A stretch of 32,665 nucleotides of DNA, from IMG/VR virus record IMGVR_UViG_3300009537_000092, positions 1 through 32,665 of that record; one strand, written 5' to 3'. The notes under the pieces were generated by a model. It was not told where the DNA came from. It worked only from the letters and a program-made list of their open reading frames with translations, and made no database searches. Origin of the DNA: a virus. Positions within the stretch are counted from its first letter, which is position 1. Every line of letters begins with the position of its first letter. The translations under genes were made by a program, and so were the position numbers. Of this stretch, positions 11,591 through 19,781 are shown piece by piece.

Positions 11591-11702
11591 AAAAAAAGAA
11601 AAAGAAGAAAAAAGAAGAAGCCGGCACTCTAATACCATCCAAAAACCTTGTCAATAGGAGCAAACGCAAAATAATTCGCTTTTTTGCAAATTAGTCTAAC
11701 AT

Positions 11703-11731
11703 TTGTTCAAATCCCTACCCTTTGGTATCAT
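11703..11731 (+). promoter_or_regulatory. Candidate late promoter upstream of the virion genes
   Basis: TTGTTC (11703-11708), a 17-bp spacer and TATCAT (11726-11731) match sigma70 partly: a weak -35 and a good -10. It stands in the 284-base gap before the small terminase gene, where a promoter for the long virion operon would be expected. It is weaker than the other promoters of this window, consistent with activation late in infection, but this is a guess. Confidence 0.4.
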
Positions 11732-11777
11732 ATTAACTACATATCGATCTCTTCTTATACGCAAGATATGAAAGCCT

Positions 11778-11812
11778 TATTATCGGAGATAAAAAAAATT
11801 ATCGGAGATAGG
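11778..11812 (+). repeat. Two tandem leader units upstream of the terminase gene
   Basis: TTATTATCGGAGATAAAA (from 11778) and TTATCGGAGATAGG (11799-11812) are two copies of the leader unit with T in place of the second C. No ATG follows within 60 bases, so they do not serve directly as ribosome sites here. They may be an untranslated regulatory leader or remnants of a cassette. Confidence 0.6.
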
Positions 11813-11874
11813 TATACTTTTAAATCAAATAAGAATAAACTATCAAAAATAGATGTTTAAAAAAGATACAACAT

Positions 11875-12441
11875 ATGGCAATGCCAAAGATTCAACTTAC
11901 AGACGAGCTCATTGAAAAGATATGTTCATATGTTGAACAAGGAAACCCTTTCGATTATGCTTTTATCTTAAGTGGTATCTGTAAAGCAAGCGGTTATGAA
12001 TTGCGCAGAGCTGGTACCAATGATAAAACTTGCTCAACTCAAGAATATAAACTTTGGTCAGGGATGAATGAGGCCAAGGCTAAATATTGTTCACGTCTTG
12101 TTGCTCGCATGTCACGTCTTATTGATCTTGATGATGATAAAGTCGACTGGAAATCAGTTATGACGATGCTCGAGCGTCGCGATCCAGGCAACTATCGTCG
12201 TGATGGTGCGCGTCATGAGAATGACGCCCCTGTTATTGAAGCTGATGATAATTGCGATAATCTTGTTTCACAAATGGCTAAGCTATTGCAGCAAGTCAAT
12301 AACAAAGAATTAGATTCCGATGAAGCTTGTAAGCGCGCTGAACTTCTTACTAAAGCAACCCACGTTAAAGATGGCGGCGACACGCGACATGCTGTTGAAG
12401 ATATCAAAGACTTTATAAGCGAGTTAGATAGCAAAAAGTGA
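11875..12441 (+). CDS. Terminase small subunit (probable)
   Basis: The 188-residue product begins QLTDELIEKICSYVEQGNPFDYAFILSGI. This matches the DNA-binding N-terminus of phage small terminases ('I-x-x-x-V-x-x-G-x-x-x-x-x-A-x-x-x-G-I'). A helical centre (KAKYCSRLVARMSRLIDLDDDKVDWKSVMTMLERRDPGNYRR) follows, in which W-x-x-x-x-x-x-L-E-R-R-x-P-x-x-Y is typical of the family. The acidic C-terminus may contact the large subunit or portal. The large subunit gene is not next door, which is unusual. The Shine-Dalgarno is poor. It is the first virion-module gene. Confidence 0.75.
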   Translation: MAMPKIQLTDELIEKICSYVEQGNPFDYAFILSGICKASGYELRRAGTNDKTCSTQEYKLWSGMNEAKAKYCSRLVARMSRLIDLDDDKVDWKSVMTMLERRDPGNYRRDGARHENDAPVIEADDNCDNLVSQMAKLLQQVNNKELDSDEACKRAELLTKATHVKDGGDTRHAVEDIKDFISELDSKK

Positions 12442-12448
12442 GGTTGTT

Positions 12449-12640
12449 ATGGCAAATTGGATTCAAAAAGCTAATTTAAAAGAAGGTGCGTTTACTAAAA
12501 AAGCTAGAGCAGCCGGCATGAGCGTTGCAGAATATGCAGCAAAAGTTACTAAAAAAGGCTCTAAGGCTTCTGCAAAAACAAAAAAGCAAGCTAATCTCGC
12601 TAAGACATTCAAAAAGATTGTTAAAAAAAGGAGCAAATAA
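12449..12640 (+). CDS. Small basic protein conserved in phage structural modules
   Basis: The 63-residue product starts ANWIQKANLKEGAFTKKARAAGM and is rich in Lys and Ala, ending VKKRSK. The A-N-W-I-Q-K-A start followed by 'x-G-A-F/L' is a pattern I associate with small phage proteins near terminase and portal genes. The role is unknown; a DNA-binding or virion-internal protein would fit its charge. GAGG precedes the start, and its TAA directly abuts the next ATG. Confidence 0.65.
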   Translation: MANWIQKANLKEGAFTKKARAAGMSVAEYAAKVTKKGSKASAKTKKQANLAKTFKKIVKKRSK

Positions 12641-12973
12641 ATGGCCGATCAATTAGATATCACTCGTGACCCTCACAATATCCCGGTTTATGACATTGAC
12701 GTAGAAGATGCAACATTAAACTATAATGCACGATTAGCTGCCGATACTGACACAACTGTTACAGTTCCCGCCGGTGTACGTCTTGCATTCATATCTTGTA
12801 GTGACTTTGTGTTTGTGTGGAAAAATGCCGTTATAACTTTGCCAACCGTAGGAGCAGGGTTTGCAGCCGGCGCAGGATTTCAAAACCCGCAAGCTATTCC
12901 TGTTGTAGAGGGAGATGTCTTACATCTTAGAGCTAGAAATGCCACAGATGTGACCGTTATATTTAAAGCATAG
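12641..12973 (+). CDS. Probable minor virion protein, beta-rich
   Basis: The 110-residue product is beta-rich, with an NYNARLAADTDTTVTVPAGVRLAFIS segment. Its end, VVEGDVLHLRARNATDVTVIF, is typical of jelly-roll-like decoration or tail proteins. No enzyme motif is seen. The gene starts right after the stop of the basic protein and uses GGAG within that gene's last codons. Structural assignment is from composition and position in the virion operon. Confidence 0.5.
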   Translation: MADQLDITRDPHNIPVYDIDVEDATLNYNARLAADTDTTVTVPAGVRLAFISCSDFVFVWKNAVITLPTVGAGFAAGAGFQNPQAIPVVEGDVLHLRARNATDVTVIFKA

Positions 12974-12981
12974 GTGTTTGT

Positions 12982-13164
12982 ATGATATTTAGTAATGTCT
13001 TCAGCAAGATTGTCAGGTGGACACCCTGGCATCATCTTTATACTCAACCGATGCGCGCCGTAGGTTCAGTGCCGCCACCTGCTGATTATAATATTCTCAA
13101 AGAAGATGGTTTTAATTTGTTGTTAGAAACGGGCGGTAAAATCTTGCTCGAGAATGGAAACTAG
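12982..13164 (+). CDS. Small structural-module protein with LLLE motifs
   Basis: The 60-residue product ends with DYNILKEDGFNLLLETGGKILLENGN. The repeated 'L-L-L-E-x-G-x-x-I/L-L-L-E' motif is common at ends of small phage virion proteins and may be a beta-solenoid cap or adaptor. The N-terminal half has the aromatic stretch WTPWHHLYTQPM. GTTTGT precedes the ATG, with no clear Shine-Dalgarno. The function is not known. Confidence 0.5.
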   Translation: MIFSNVFSKIVRWTPWHHLYTQPMRAVGSVPPPADYNILKEDGFNLLLETGGKILLENGN

Positions 13165-13175
13165 GAGATAAAACT

Positions 13176-14744
13176 ATGGCCGCAGCCGATGAAAAGATTA
13201 GTGCGTTATCTACGAGCGCCGCATTTGATGGAACAGAGCTTTTTGCATTAGTAGATGTATCAGGAGCGCCATATGTTACAAAGAAAAACACTACGACGGC
13301 TATGGGTACATTTGTCGTTGAAGTTCAAACGTTTTCTGGTCTATCGACTACTGATAAAACAATCCAAGGTGCGATCAATGAAGTTTATGCAAGCATAGTG
13401 ACTGAAAGTCTGTGGGATCGTAATGCGGGATCTGGGTTTTTATATCCTCAAACCGCTGGCGACGATTTAAATATGCTTGATGGCACTATTTTTTCAATTG
13501 ATCCTGCCATGCCAGTTACCAAAAAAAGTTATCAAATCTCACAAACTGTTACGGGTGTTGCCCCAGGGTTTGAAAATGCACGAATTGATTTGTATGGTTT
13601 ATATTCTGGTGGTGAACGTGTTGTATATAGTTATGCAGGTGCGTCTAATTCTCATAATTGGACGGGACAAGATTATACTTATGACAATAATACGGGAACT
13701 GTTTCACAGCATATTTATAAGACAGAACTTAATACTGTGGATGGTACAGGCATTATATTACAAGAATTTTTCGGCTTAAATGATGCTTCGCCCACCCCAG
13801 CAGATTATCAATATACACAAATTGGTCATATTATTAAGACTAATACCGAAGGTTCTGAGGATGCAGCAATGGCACTTTCAGTATCAGAAGCTGGTTCTAT
13901 GACTGAGTATATGCGTTTAGATGGTAAGAATATTAAAATAACTACTGCTAAGCCTGTAGATCTAGCAAATAATTCAATTGCTGTTACACAATCTGTTGCA
14001 GATAATTCGACAAAGGTTGCGACAACAGCCTATGTTCAAAATGAATTAAATGCAAATATTCCTGCTGCTCAAGAAGAAATATTAACGATTTCTGGGGATG
14101 GTCAAACTGCATTTACATTAGCGGGAACGCCAAATTCAGATGCTGATTTTACATTGTATCTAAATGGTCAACTTCGAACATTAACGGCAGATTACACGAG
14201 ATCTGGTACTTCATTGACATGGGGTGACCCAGGTGGTTTGACTTTAAAAACAACCGATGAATTAAAGGCTCGTTATAATGCAGTTTCATCAGGCATTGAA
14301 AGTCCGACTGAACTTAATTATGTTCAGGCCTATGATGATACATTACAGGCTATTTCGGTTGGGGCAACGCCGCAAGATGTTCTTTTCTCGACAAATGTAC
14401 AACTAAATGGATGGACGCATACCGCAGGAACAGCCAATTTTACTTGTAATGCGACAGGAAAATATTTAGTTACCTACGCGGTTTATTTTGAGAAAACAGC
14501 GGGCGCTCCATCTCAAATGGAAGCATGGGTTAATTTTAATGGCTCTCAAGTGAGTGATACACACGCTTCAGTTTCTACCATTACAAATAATGTTATTCAG
14601 GAAATGGGCGCGTCATCAATTATATCTGCAACGGTATCTCAGGTATTAAAAATTGAAATTCAGGCCCCCAATACATTCTTTCAATTAAATCAGCATACGT
14701 TACCGGAACCTACTGCAAGAATTACAATCGTGAGGATTAGCTAA
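13176..14744 (+). CDS. Tail fibre/adhesin with C-terminal C1q/TNF-like domain
   Basis: The 522-residue protein starts with an 'EKISALSTSAAFDGTELFALVD' adaptor-like segment. TIQGAINEVYASI follows at about residue 64. In the middle is TQSVADNSTKVATTAYVQNEL, a motif common in phage fibres. A short domain, FTLYLNGQLRTLTADYTRSG, comes after it. From about residue 390 the end looks like a C1q/TNF-type jelly roll (WTHTAGTANFTCNATGKYLVTYAVYF... to the C-terminus), a receptor-contact fold in many fibres. AGGAGAT precedes the start. It overlaps the next gene by TAATG. Trimerisation and host-surface binding are inferred from the family. Confidence 0.7.
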   Translation: MAAADEKISALSTSAAFDGTELFALVDVSGAPYVTKKNTTTAMGTFVVEVQTFSGLSTTDKTIQGAINEVYASIVTESLWDRNAGSGFLYPQTAGDDLNMLDGTIFSIDPAMPVTKKSYQISQTVTGVAPGFENARIDLYGLYSGGERVVYSYAGASNSHNWTGQDYTYDNNTGTVSQHIYKTELNTVDGTGIILQEFFGLNDASPTPADYQYTQIGHIIKTNTEGSEDAAMALSVSEAGSMTEYMRLDGKNIKITTAKPVDLANNSIAVTQSVADNSTKVATTAYVQNELNANIPAAQEEILTISGDGQTAFTLAGTPNSDADFTLYLNGQLRTLTADYTRSGTSLTWGDPGGLTLKTTDELKARYNAVSSGIESPTELNYVQAYDDTLQAISVGATPQDVLFSTNVQLNGWTHTAGTANFTCNATGKYLVTYAVYFEKTAGAPSQMEAWVNFNGSQVSDTHASVSTITNNVIQEMGASSIISATVSQVLKIEIQAPNTFFQLNQHTLPEPTARITIVRIS

Positions 14745-15187
14745 TGCCTATATCGGTTCCATATAATTGTTATAAGCCTGGGTATTCTGAATTAAATTTA
14801 GTCTCTCCTGACAATAATATTTGGAATATTGGCGTTACAAATATGGGTGCATTTGATATAACCGATACAGCAACAGCGTTTGTTGCTGGTTCTTCTCCAT
14901 TTTCGTCTGTTCCAAGTTTGATTTATGAAACAAGTAATTTAAAGCTCATTATGGTAGATCCTTCTAACAATGAATGGGAAATGAAGATTGATAATCTAGG
15001 TGTTTTAAGTTTTTCTGATATGGCAGACTCCTGTGTTTTTGGTGCTGCGCCAAGTAATGTTATGAGTAATGTTTTTTCAACCTCTTATTATAAATTGAAG
15101 ATTGTAGCACCTGATACAAAAATATATGAAATTACAATTACGAATGCAGGTGTTATGCAAACAAGTGATACGGGCGATACTTATTAA
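14744..15187 (+). CDS. Triple-repeat protein of the fibre cluster
   Basis: The 147-residue product is made of three divergent ~45-residue repeats. The matching cores are ELNLVSPDNNIWNIGVTN, LKLIMVDPSNNEWEMKID and YKLKIVAPDTKIYEITIT, each followed by N-x-G and (S/T)D. The unit 'L-x-L-x-x-P-(D/S)-x-x-x-(W/Y)-x-(I/M)-x-(V/I)-x-N' appears in phage tail-fibre and adhesin proteins as a beta-hairpin module. It overlaps the fibre gene by one base (TAATG). A role in the fibre network is inferred. Confidence 0.6.
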   Translation: MPISVPYNCYKPGYSELNLVSPDNNIWNIGVTNMGAFDITDTATAFVAGSSPFSSVPSLIYETSNLKLIMVDPSNNEWEMKIDNLGVLSFSDMADSCVFGAAPSNVMSNVFSTSYYKLKIVAPDTKIYEITITNAGVMQTSDTGDTY

Positions 15188-15203
15188 TTAAGGGGAAACG
15201 AAG

Positions 15204-16283
15204 ATGCCAACATTAAGGGGACAAGTTCAAGCAGATATTCAATTAGAAGATTATATTATTAGTGGCGATTGGAATTTTGATGGTCAAAATAATTTTACTG
15301 ATCTGAATATATTTTCTAAACACAGCGCATTAACAAATAGTGTTCAAATTCTTGAAAGATTTCAACATACAACATCTGGGACACCTGCGAATGGAATTGG
15401 CATGGGAATGGAGTTCCAACAAGAAACATCCGTCGGCAATGATGAGATTATTGGAAATTTTGGATATAAAGTAACGGATGTTACACCGGCAGCAGAAGAT
15501 GCTGAATTTTTCATAAGCCTTATGAATGGCGGAGCGGCTGCGACTGAAGTATTTAATATAAAGCCAACTCAATTAGAGATGCAGGGAAATTTAGTTTCAA
15601 CAGTGACCGGAACCGACGGTAGTCTTATTCTTAAAAATGCTTCAAGCGTTATTACAGTTAATTTAGATACCAATGGTTTAAATTATATCAACGGTGGTAA
15701 TCTTGGTGTTGGTACGACAACGGCCGATAAATTATTCCATATGGAAGAAGACACCGCATTAACGAATACTGTAAATATTATTGAGCGATCTACTCATACA
15801 ACATCTGGGACACCTGCGGCTGGAATAGGTGTGGGGCATGAGTTTGAACAAGAAACAAGTGCAAGTAATAACGAAATTATTGGTAATTATGCATTTGTGA
15901 TGACTGATGTTACCGCTGCTGCTGAAGATGCTGATTTTGTATTATCTTTGATGGAAGCAGGCGCTGCGGCAGCTGAAAAATTCAGAGTGACATCAAAAGG
16001 TGATACGTACGTTCAAGACAGTCTTGAAATAGGAAATATTGGAAATCCAGGAGATGGCACCAGTATTTTTAGTATTAAGAGCGGTACACACGGTACTCAC
16101 CGAGCTGATACTGTTCAACTTACCTCTGTTGATTTATCAGCGGGTAATACGATGTTATCGGTTCAAGTGGAAGGAACAAGCAGCGGAACGGGAACGGGCG
16201 ATAATACAAGTGATGGATGGATTGCAATAAAATATGCTGGAACAACACATTATATTTTAACTAAATCCACTCAACCAATATAA
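15204..16283 (+). CDS. Fibre/virion protein with internal duplication
   Basis: The 359-residue product contains a ~85-residue domain twice, at about residues 41-126 and 183-269. Both copies read 'ALTN(S/T)V-x-I-x-E-R-x-x-HTTSGTPA-x-GIG', then 'EF-x-QETS' and 'AAEDA-(E/D)-F'. At DNA level a 24-base stretch is identical at 15366-15389 and 15795-15818, 143 codons apart. This domain type is common in environmental phage tail proteins. The end has a G/T-rich beta region. AGGGG precedes the start. Confidence 0.65.
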   Translation: MPTLRGQVQADIQLEDYIISGDWNFDGQNNFTDLNIFSKHSALTNSVQILERFQHTTSGTPANGIGMGMEFQQETSVGNDEIIGNFGYKVTDVTPAAEDAEFFISLMNGGAAATEVFNIKPTQLEMQGNLVSTVTGTDGSLILKNASSVITVNLDTNGLNYINGGNLGVGTTTADKLFHMEEDTALTNTVNIIERSTHTTSGTPAAGIGVGHEFEQETSASNNEIIGNYAFVMTDVTAAAEDADFVLSLMEAGAAAAEKFRVTSKGDTYVQDSLEIGNIGNPGDGTSIFSIKSGTHGTHRADTVQLTSVDLSAGNTMLSVQVEGTSSGTGTGDNTSDGWIAIKYAGTTHYILTKSTQPI

Positions 16284-16295
16284 GATTATTAAATT

Positions 16296-17054
16296 ATGTC
16301 GACTATAACACTTACGAATGGGACTTTAATTAATGGAAGTATTAAGACTTTTTCTCCATTAGCTTATTCTCCAGGACTTTGGTTAGATGCTATGGATTTT
16401 TCGACATTTGAAATGAATAGTTCGAATAATATCAGTAAATGGTTGGATAAAAGTAGTAATAATTATGATATGTCTCAGGGAGTTGCTGTTGATCAACCGG
16501 TCTATTCTGCTACGGGATTTAATGGAAAGCCTACGGTTCAGTTTGTTGACGCAAATACGACTTATCTAAATAGAGACATGGCCGGAACATTTATCAGTAA
16601 CCCTGGACTTACGGGTGAGATGACATGGATTGCTGTGTTTAATAATTCGGTTAATCCAGGCACTCGCATCATGATGGATTCTGGATATGGTACGAATAGA
16701 ATAGGTTTTTGTGTTGGATTATTTTCAGCTCAAGAACGATCACAACTACAAAATGCATCAAACTCATGGGTTTCTCCTGGAAATCAATGGGTTCAAAATA
16801 CTGATACGATATTAACTAGTGTTTGGGACGGGACGACATTAGATATTTGGAATAATGGAATTTTCAAGCAAAGTACGTCAGCCGCTGCTAATTCTGGAAC
16901 TGATAGTCGTACGAATTTTAATATTGGAACAGGTTCAGTTCCCAGTCTTTATGCTGATTTTGTATTATCTGAATTAATTATTTATCCAACGGCATTAACC
17001 GTTGCACAACGTAAAAATATTGAATTTTATCTAACACAAAAGTGGGGGATATAA
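16296..17054 (+). CDS. Concanavalin-A-like (LamG-type) fibre or adhesin protein
   Basis: The 252-residue product has the pattern of LamG-like jelly rolls: PGLWLDAMDFSTF near residue 28, ISKWLDKSSNNYD, then GKPTVQF, ILTSVWDGTTLDIWNNG and ADFVLSELIIYPTALTVAQRKNIEFYL at the end. The 'W-L-D-A...W-x-D-K-S' start and the 'E-(L/I)-I-(I/V)-Y' end are typical. Such domains usually bind glycans, so this could be a second host-recognition module. It overlaps the next gene by TAATG. Confidence 0.65.
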   Translation: MSTITLTNGTLINGSIKTFSPLAYSPGLWLDAMDFSTFEMNSSNNISKWLDKSSNNYDMSQGVAVDQPVYSATGFNGKPTVQFVDANTTYLNRDMAGTFISNPGLTGEMTWIAVFNNSVNPGTRIMMDSGYGTNRIGFCVGLFSAQERSQLQNASNSWVSPGNQWVQNTDTILTSVWDGTTLDIWNNGIFKQSTSAAANSGTDSRTNFNIGTGSVPSLYADFVLSELIIYPTALTVAQRKNIEFYLTQKWGI

Positions 17055-17281
17055 TGAAATTCTATAAAGGCACAATTGAAGAATTTAATTCATGGATTTC
17101 TTATGCTAACGATCAAGAAGGATTGCCAAATAAATACACAACCACTTACTCTGAAGCTATTCAAAAATTAAGTGGTGAAAATAATTACATATGGAAGTTT
17201 GGAGAATATGATACACTCGCATTGCCGAAGATAACTTATGAAGAGGCGTTAAGGATTGGTTATTTTCCAACAGAAGAATAA
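17054..17281 (+). CDS. Hypothetical protein following the adhesin
   Basis: The start is placed at the ATG in TAATG (17052-17056); a GTG at 17042 is an alternative inside the previous gene. The 75-residue product opens MKFYKGTIEEFNSWISYAN and ends RIGYFPTEE. It is acidic and probably compact. I recognise no family; the place right after a host-binding protein suggests a fibre-associated or assembly role. Its TAA overlaps the next ATG. Confidence 0.55.
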   Translation: MKFYKGTIEEFNSWISYANDQEGLPNKYTTTYSEAIQKLSGENNYIWKFGEYDTLALPKITYEEALRIGYFPTEE

Positions 17282-17475
17282 TGAGTAAATATAGTGCTGT
17301 TAGGTCATACAAAAGAGGTTTATTAAAAAAATTAAATGATAATAGTTGCATCATTAAATATGTTCATGCAGAAAATCAAGAAGATTTTGATAGAGCCAAT
17401 CTGGCTGCTAGCGAATCTCATGAAAAAATTACGCTCGTTGTCTTTAAACAATATGAGGTTTTTAAAGACCAATAG
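17281..17475 (+). CDS. Small hypothetical protein
   Basis: The 64-residue product (MSKYSAVRSYKRGLLKKLND...) starts on the last base of the previous stop and runs 23 bases into the next gene. It is basic at its N-terminus and acidic in the middle. No family is recognised. The overlapped ends on both sides show tight coupling in the block of small genes before the portal. Confidence 0.55.
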   Translation: MSKYSAVRSYKRGLLKKLNDNSCIIKYVHAENQEDFDRANLAASESHEKITLVVFKQYEVFKDQ

Positions 17476-17878
17476 GGTGTTAGAATATTGGGTAATATTT
17501 CTTGCGCCTGATAATAAGGCAACCAAATGGATGTTAGACAATAAATTTGGTCATTGCGTTATCATGAAAATTCAAGACAGCGGGTTAATCAGAATTGAGC
17601 CTACGCATGGGCGATTAAAGGTTGACTTTATCGACATAGATGCCCCCCTTGATTTTTCAGAATGTGCAGCATTAAGAATTAAAGTAAAAAGTTTGGTATC
17701 TAAGAATAACTTTTTAAATTGGATAATTATGCACTTACCGCACAGAGTAGATTGTGTATCGCAAACCATGTATTGCCTTGGACTTCATGGATTTACATTG
17801 ACACCAAAACAATTATATAACCGGCTTCTTAGAAAAAGGTTTTTTAACATTGTTGAATGTGAGGATATTTTAAGATGA
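17453..17878 (+). CDS. Conserved phage protein, possible permuted papain-like fold
   Basis: The start is put at 17453 (MRFLKTNRVLEYWVIF), inside the previous gene; a longer frame from 17336 has no site and odd composition. The 141-residue product has GHCVIM at about 43-48 and IRIEPTHGR next. DCVSQTMYCLGLHGFTLTPKQLYNRL follows near 99-124. A conserved His before a 'D-C-V-x-x-x-x-x-x-L-G-(I/L)' helix, ending in TPKQLY, resembles phage proteins near portal genes with a circularly permuted NlpC/P60-type fold. Catalysis is unproven: His and Cys are in that order but the third residue is unclear. Confidence 0.5.
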   Translation: MRFLKTNRVLEYWVIFLAPDNKATKWMLDNKFGHCVIMKIQDSGLIRIEPTHGRLKVDFIDIDAPLDFSECAALRIKVKSLVSKNNFLNWIIMHLPHRVDCVSQTMYCLGLHGFTLTPKQLYNRLLRKRFFNIVECEDILR

Positions 17879-18072
17879 GTGGCGACGATAATAGTGCAAA
17901 TGATCAACAACAACAACAATTTAATGAGCAACAAGCTGAATTAGAAGCTAAAAACAAGCAAATAATGATTCAGAAATTACTTGCATTAAAGAGGGCAACG
18001 CCAGGTGCGGTTGATCCAACGCAACCGGTTAGCTTATTAACTGGACAGAAACCAAAATTAGGCAGTGAATGA
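17875..18072 (+). CDS. Small Gln-rich protein before the portal
   Basis: The 65-residue product is hydrophilic: MSGDDNSANDQQQQQFNEQQ at the start, a helix with AELEAKNKQIMIQKLLALKRA, and a Pro-rich end. It overlaps the previous gene by ATGA and ends 1 base before the portal ATG. Small disordered proteins at this place are common in podoviruses. The role is unknown. Confidence 0.55.
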   Translation: MSGDDNSANDQQQQQFNEQQAELEAKNKQIMIQKLLALKRATPGAVDPTQPVSLLTGQKPKLGSE

Positions 18073-18073
18073 A

Positions 18074-19774
18074 ATGACAAAAATAATTGATTCAATCGAT
18101 ATTAGATATAAGCGTTATCAAAAAGCCAAGAATGATGGCGATGAAATGCGTGGGCTGTTGAGTGATGCTTATTATTATGCGGCGCCTTATCGCAATGACT
18201 TTTTTAATAAAAGTCAGGGTCAAGACGAAATGGTTGATGTCTTTGATAATACGGCCGTTGATGGTGTAGTAAGATATGCTACTAATATTCAATCGATAAT
18301 GATGCCTCCTTATCAGAAGTTTCTAAATTTAGTCCCTGGAAACGTCTTAAAGAAAGATTTAAAAAATGATCAACAATCGCTAGATGAAATAAAAGAACAA
18401 TTACAGGAAAACACGGATTTATTTTTCACTAACTTAAATAACTCTAATTTCTTTCAAGCATCCCACGAAGCATTACAAGATATGTGTATATCAACCGGTG
18501 TATTAATGATAAATGAAGGCACGCGCGATATGCCGTTTATATTTAGCTGTGTACCATTATCTCAGGTTTACTTCGGTAGAAATAGTAAAGGTCAAATTGT
18601 CGATTTCTATCGTGAATGGCATATTAAAGTTAGAAATATCAAAGGAAATTGGCCGGACGCTACACTCACTAGCGAGCTACAATCGAAATTAACAAACACA
18701 CCTGATGAAGAAGTAGACTTGATAGAAAGCATTATTGAATACCCAGATAACTCACCTGAATTTCGTTATTATCATTGCGTAATCACAGAAAAAAAAGAAG
18801 AAATATTCAAGCAGTTTATGAATTATTCGCCGATGATTGCCTTTCGATCTAATGTATCGCCCAATTCAATTTATGGCATAGGCGCAATCATTCGGCTATT
18901 ACCTACCATTCGTCTATTAAATCGGTTATTAGAGGATGGCGTTGCGATTTTAGATTGGTCGGCATTTCCTTCGTGGATGTTAACAAGCAGCGCAATCATT
19001 AATCCATATTCGATTTCAGTTGGTGCTAACCAAACATTTTATGTGAGAGACGCACAGGGCGATGCGATTAAGTTATTACAGCCTAATAATAATGGCGCTT
19101 CTCAAATATTTGAGGCGTGGGTTCAAGAATTACAACAAGTGATTAAAGATACATTATTTTTAAACCCGTTGGGCGATGTTGGAGAGGCGCCAAATCAAAC
19201 AGCTACAGAAGTAGCCACACGTCAGCAAAATTGGATTAGAAATGGTGGTTCTGAATTTGGACGATTAAACAATGAGCTTATCAAACCATTTGTTAAGGTT
19301 TGTTTTCAGATTTTAAGAAATTTGGGGATAACATCCGATATACAAACCCAATCTGGTTCAATTGAAATGACTATAAATGAGGAAATGGTCGCAATTGATT
19401 ATGCTTCACCGTTGTTAGCGCTTCAAAATCAAGAAGACATTAATAATATGAACGCATATATGCAAAACTGGGCTGGTTTATTTGGTGTTGAATTCTTACC
19501 AACATTTCTTGACATCACTAAAATTCCGATGTGGATGGCTGAAAAACAAAATGTTCCGTTGAAGTTTTTAAGAAGCGAAGACACTATCAAACAAATGATA
19601 AATAAATTAATTCAAGCGACACAACAACAAACCCAACCTGGAAGTCAAGGAGGGGCACAACCCGCACCCGGATCGCCGCAGCAATTGATCTTGCCAGGAT
19701 CAAATCAAGGACAGGCGCCGACACAACCAGCACAACCAGCACAACCAGGTCAACCAAACCAATTATTAACATAG
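18074..19774 (+). CDS. Portal protein (podoviral head-tail connector)
   Basis: The 566-residue protein matches the T7-like head-tail connector family. The N-terminal region has RYQKAKNDGDEMRGLLSDAYYYAAPYRNDFF and VFDNTAVDGVVRYATNIQSIMMPP; later come EWHIKVRN, FRSNVSPNSIYGIG, TATEVATRQQNW and GRLNNELIKPFVKVCF. These are landmarks of the portal wing and stem. The dodecamer forms the DNA entry channel. The last ~55 residues are Pro/Gln-rich and come from tandem CACAACCAG-type repeats, probably flexible. The ATG at 18074 is preferred over a GTG at 18065. Confidence 0.9.
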   Translation: MTKIIDSIDIRYKRYQKAKNDGDEMRGLLSDAYYYAAPYRNDFFNKSQGQDEMVDVFDNTAVDGVVRYATNIQSIMMPPYQKFLNLVPGNVLKKDLKNDQQSLDEIKEQLQENTDLFFTNLNNSNFFQASHEALQDMCISTGVLMINEGTRDMPFIFSCVPLSQVYFGRNSKGQIVDFYREWHIKVRNIKGNWPDATLTSELQSKLTNTPDEEVDLIESIIEYPDNSPEFRYYHCVITEKKEEIFKQFMNYSPMIAFRSNVSPNSIYGIGAIIRLLPTIRLLNRLLEDGVAILDWSAFPSWMLTSSAIINPYSISVGANQTFYVRDAQGDAIKLLQPNNNGASQIFEAWVQELQQVIKDTLFLNPLGDVGEAPNQTATEVATRQQNWIRNGGSEFGRLNNELIKPFVKVCFQILRNLGITSDIQTQSGSIEMTINEEMVAIDYASPLLALQNQEDINNMNAYMQNWAGLFGVEFLPTFLDITKIPMWMAEKQNVPLKFLRSEDTIKQMINKLIQATQQQTQPGSQGGAQPAPGSPQQLILPGSNQGQAPTQPAQPAQPGQPNQLLT

Positions 19775-19781
19775 GGGATTT

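Noticed and set aside
13477-13779. Out-of-frame reading within the fibre gene
   Set aside because: The main frame shows fibre motifs throughout; the alternative is composition-driven.
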